A stretch of DNA of 64,000 nt from Nitrosarchaeum sp. (GTDB lineage: Archaea; Thermoproteota; Nitrososphaeria; Nitrososphaerales; Nitrosopumilaceae), in NCBI RefSeq assembly GCF_025699065.1, contig NZ_JAILWF010000004.1, positions 1-64,000 of the forward strand. The letters are read 5' to 3'. A model generated the notes under the pieces. That model ran no database searches. It saw nothing but the letters and a program-made list of their open reading frames with translations, and was not told the origin of the DNA. Below, piece after piece: positions 61,649 to 64,000 of the stretch. The position numbers were made by a program, and so were the translations under genes. The stretch's first letter is position 1. Each line of letters begins with the position of its first letter.

Positions 61649-62883
61649 TACTTTAAACCACCGAGGATTGATTTTGCGGCAATTTCAACTTTTTTTCTAT
61701 TCTTTTGATGGGTGTATATTCTAAGAATATTCATGAAACCAGATATTGCCGAAACTACAGGAATTTCAGATATAGGCATCTCTTGGGCAGTAGATTTTCC
61801 ATTCTCATTTGAAATCAAAATAATATGTTTTGATTCATTTTTGGACGGAGCTAATGGAATTGATGGAGTAACTGAGCTATCAACAAAAATTTCACTCTCA
61901 TCAACTTTGGATTTTTTGGAAATTGATGTTCTTAATTCATCGGTTCTAGATTTTCCTAAATTAGTTCTGCTAGTTAGAATTCGTTCAAATACACATTTTA
62001 ACAATTTACGATTTTGATAATTTTCAGCAAATTGTCTAGCACGTTTTAGCTTAGATGATTTTGATGAGATTAGTGTAGACAAAACATATTCATCTGTAAG
62101 TTTGACAAATTCTTTAATGTCAAATGATGTAAAACCAAATTCATCATCAGATAATCGTAATGCCTCCAAAAGCATTACTTCAGCAGATCTTACTGTTTTA
62201 TGAAAATATACAGCTTTGAACATTTGATAACGAGAGTGCATCATAGATTCAAAAGAGTAGAGTGCTGATCTTTCTAGAGCAAGTTTTTTCTTGTGTACAT
62301 CAAGAGATTGTGTTATTCTTTTATGATCAATTTGTGCATGTTCTGCTCCTGTAAAATATCCATCTCTTAGTAAGTAATCCATCATATCAGCACTTAAGGC
62401 TCCAGAAATTATTTCATTCATGTATTGTAATTTTGAATCTCCAAATGCAATTTTTGTAACAAGTTTTTTGTCATATCCATTTTTTGATAGTATGTCACCA
62501 ATTTCAGATTTTAAAATAATTTCTTTACCAAAGTCTTCATGTGAAAATTTTTTTTGTTGAATAATCTCCTCAAAAAGATGAGAGAAAGGGCCATGACCAA
62601 TGTCATGTAAAAGTCCTGCAAGTCTCAATAAATCAATATCATCAGATTTTAAAATTCCTTTTTCGTTTAATGCCTTACCAGCTTGACTTGCAATATGCAT
62701 TACACCTAAAGAATGTTCAAATCTAGTATGTTGTGCTGCAGGATATGTCAAATGAGCCCCAGAAAGTTGACGTATTCGTCTTAATCTTTGAAAGATTGGA
62801 TTATCAATTATTTTTAATTCATGATCATATACACGAATAAAATCATGTATTGGATCAACTATGTCTGAATAATTTTTTTTCAT
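61648..62883 (-). CDS. HD-domain phosphohydrolase (dNTPase/SAMHD1-like)
   Basis: A 411-residue protein. The HD metal ligands are present: [14 protein letters not shown] (His), [15 protein letters not shown] (His-Asp) and [16 protein letters not shown] (Asp). Similar proteins hydrolyse dNTPs. The C-terminal third (~290-411) is less conserved. It overlaps tmk by four bases and pyrH by one, so all three are co-expressed. Confidence 0.9.
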   Translation of the reverse strand: MKKNYSDIVDPIHDFIRVYDHELKIIDNPIFQRLRRIRQLSGAHLTYPAAQHTRFEHSLGVMHIASQAGKALNEKGILKSDDIDLLRLAGLLHDIGHGPFSHLFEEIIQQKKFSHEDFGKEIILKSEIGDILSKNGYDKKLVTKIAFGDSKLQYMNEIISGALSADMMDYLLRDGYFTGAEHAQIDHKRITQSLDVHKKKLALERSALYSFESMMHSRYQMFKAVYFHKTVRSAEVMLLEALRLSDDEFGFTSFDIKEFVKLTDEYVLSTLISSKSSKLKRARQFAENYQNRKLLKCVFERILTSRTNLGKSRTDELRTSISKKSKVDESEIFVDSSVTPSIPLAPSKNESKHIILISNENGKSTAQEMPISEIPVVSAISGFMNILRIYTHQKNRKKVEIAAKSILGGLK

Positions 62884-63461
62884 AAGCCTATTTTCTGAGA
62901 AATTGCTTTTAAAATATTTTCATGAACTTCTTGTTTTGATTTAGATGCATCAATAATTTTCCAATGTTCCTTCTTTGCAATAGTTTGATAAATTTTTGAT
63001 ATCTTTCTTAGAAATTCTTCATTTTTTTCAAATTTGTCTCTGTTAGTTTTTTTTCTACGAAATGATTCTCTTTGAGTTACATCAAGTAAAATTACAAGAT
63101 CAGCCTTCGGTAGACCATTATCTAGATTTTTTAACCATTTGCTTTTCATTCCATTTGCTAAACCATAGATTAGATTTGAGTGATAATATCGATTCATTAT
63201 TACAATAGAATTTTTTGATTGTGCTGCTAAAATTTCATTTAATTTTTCCCATCTGTTTGCAGCTAAAAGACAATGAATTACCTGTGGTGGAAATTTTCTT
63301 TTACCGTTAAGATATTTTGCAATTTCTTTTCCTACTGGAGTCTTATAATCAGGAAAACTAAATGTAGCTGTTTTGATTTTTCTTTGCTTTAATGCTTTTG
63401 CCAATAATGCAGTTTGAGTTTTCTTTCCTGCCTGATCTCCACCTTCAATAACAATTATCAT
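62880..63461 (-). CDS. tmk: Thymidylate kinase
   Basis: A 193-residue dTMP kinase. The P-loop is EGGDQAGKKTQT, with Gln and Lys where many have Gly and Ser. The FSFPDYKTPVGKEI, NRYYHSNLIYG and LPKADLVILLDV segments match the family. It phosphorylates dTMP to dTDP and leads the nucleotide operon. Confidence 0.94.
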   Translation of the reverse strand: MIIVIEGGDQAGKKTQTALLAKALKQRKIKTATFSFPDYKTPVGKEIAKYLNGKRKFPPQVIHCLLAANRWEKLNEILAAQSKNSIVIMNRYYHSNLIYGLANGMKSKWLKNLDNGLPKADLVILLDVTQRESFRRKKTNRDKFEKNEEFLRKISKIYQTIAKKEHWKIIDASKSKQEVHENILKAISQKIGL

Positions 63462-63505
63462 AAGTTACAAAATCAGAGAAATTAATTGATTAAAAATCTA
63501 TCAAG

Positions 63506-63514
63506 GTTTATAAC
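63506..63514 (+). promoter_or_regulatory. TATA-like box of hsp20
   Basis: GTTTATAAC ends about 25 nt before ATG 63539, in the 77-bp gap that diverges from tmk. Confidence 0.5.
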
Positions 63515-63538
63515 TAAAAATTAAGCACATATCTCAAA

Positions 63539-63931
63539 ATGGGACTAGTTGAATCAATGGCAAAAGAAATGATCAAAGAAATAGGGAATAAATCTAGAGA
63601 ATTTTACGAATTTGTTCTACCTCCTGTAGATATGTATCTGGATAATGACAAATTGACATTAATAGTTGACATGCCAGGATTTACAAAAAAAGACATAAAA
63701 TTATCATTAGATGGAAACATTCTCTCCATAAACGCATCAAAAGAAATTTCTGAAGAAAAAAATCACAATGTTATCTGCAATCAGAGACCAAATATCATAG
63801 ATAAAAAAATCAGATTGCCGATTGAACTTAGAGAAGGAGAAAATGGGGTAAGTTCTGCAAAATATGATAATGGTGTATTAACAATAATAATTTTAGTTAA
63901 AAAACACGGTAAAGATATTCCTATAGAATAA
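63539..63931 (+). CDS. hsp20: Small heat-shock protein (Hsp20/alpha-crystallin)
   Basis: A 130-residue chaperone with a short N-terminal arm (~1-35) and an alpha-crystallin domain (PPVDMYLDNDKLTLIVDMPGFTKKDIKLSLDGNILSINASKE ... AKYDNGVLTIIILVK). The C-terminal end has the KDIPIE version of the IxI motif. It holds unfolding proteins. Confidence 0.93.
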   Translation: MGLVESMAKEMIKEIGNKSREFYEFVLPPVDMYLDNDKLTLIVDMPGFTKKDIKLSLDGNILSINASKEISEEKNHNVICNQRPNIIDKKIRLPIELREGENGVSSAKYDNGVLTIIILVKKHGKDIPIE

Positions 63932-64000
63932 TTATCGTTTTCTAAATATTGTAAAAATACTCATTATTATCAAAGAACCAATTATTCCAGTAATTCCTAG
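63932..64000 (-). CDS. C-terminus of a membrane-anchored protein (5' end outside window)
   Basis: An open frame enters from the right edge and ends at TAA 63932-63934. It reads LGITGIIGSLIIMSIFTIFRKR, a hydrophobic helix followed by a basic end, as in tail-anchored or CTERM-sorted surface proteins. It is convergent with hsp20 with no gap between stops. Only 22 residues are visible, so nothing more can be said. Confidence 0.55.
   Translation of the reverse strand, partial: LGITGIIGSLIIMSIFTIFRKR

Overview
The window is AT-rich archaeal DNA (roughly two-thirds A+T by eye). It very probably comes from a marine ammonia-oxidising thaumarchaeon (Nitrososphaerota, Nitrosopumilus-like). Supporting features are an Amt ammonium transporter, PEFG-CTERM surface proteins, cupredoxin and CopC/CopD copper proteins, an A-type ATP synthase, archaeal TFE, NAC, Nep1, Trm56, S19e and RNase P component 4, and aldehyde dehydrogenase, MDR reductase and thiolase genes of the kinds used in the 3-hydroxypropionate/4-hydroxybutyrate cycle. 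Many genes have a TATA-like box 20-30 nt before the start codon, which suggests largely leaderless transcription.

Layout. 1-8.7 kb: a lysine-rich zinc-ribbon protein with eight perfect 18-bp repeats, an RNase H-fold orphan, ATPase subunit H, PUA-NAC, a PhoU-type regulator, hflX-trm56-tfe, an aldehyde dehydrogenase, a hemerythrin and a SWIB-like basic protein. 8.7-13 kb: a riboflavin cluster (ribE, ribB, ribH, GTP cyclohydrolase III, an unexplained amidohydrolase, pyrimidine reductase) with a candidate operator. 13-20 kb: TPR, RHH and response-regulator genes, a CitE-like lyase, an MDR oxidoreductase, PDCD5, S19e, Rpp21, tRNA-Gly, Nep1 and a membrane-anchored glycosidase-like protein. 20-25.3 kb: a structured 78-nt element, B12-dependent ribonucleotide reductase nrdJ and, upstream of it, a winged-helix/ATP-cone/NrdD-like protein that has lost the catalytic cysteines and the glycyl-radical site. 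25.4-29.7 kb: thiolase plus DUF35 partner, nitrilase, tautomerase and rhomboid.

29.7-45.1 kb is a surface and metal island. It holds three paralogous secreted proteins with a GHG motif after the signal peptide, W-rich C-terminal modules, a cupredoxin, a CFI-box protein, a CopC-CopD-beta-propeller fusion, and a ZnuABC transporter beside a NikR-like regulator. 45-64 kb is housekeeping: LON domain, divergent pyrB/pyrI, the A-ATP synthase cluster (K, a 43-aa ORF, D, B, A, E on one strand; I and C on the other), rhodanese, amt with a divergent regulator, a degenerate Cas4-like protein, and a nucleotide operon (tmk, HD phosphohydrolase, pyrH). An Hsp20 follows at the right edge.

The strongest leads for new biology are the catalytically dead NrdD-like regulator next to nrdJ, the amidohydrolase inside the riboflavin operon (a candidate for a missing archaeal riboflavin step), the cluster of secreted proteins with predicted N-terminal histidines, the 43-aa ORF coupled to atpD, and the structured element at 20193-20270. 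No CRISPR array, IS element, prophage or rRNA was seen, and no stretch longer than 300 bases lacks a gene.
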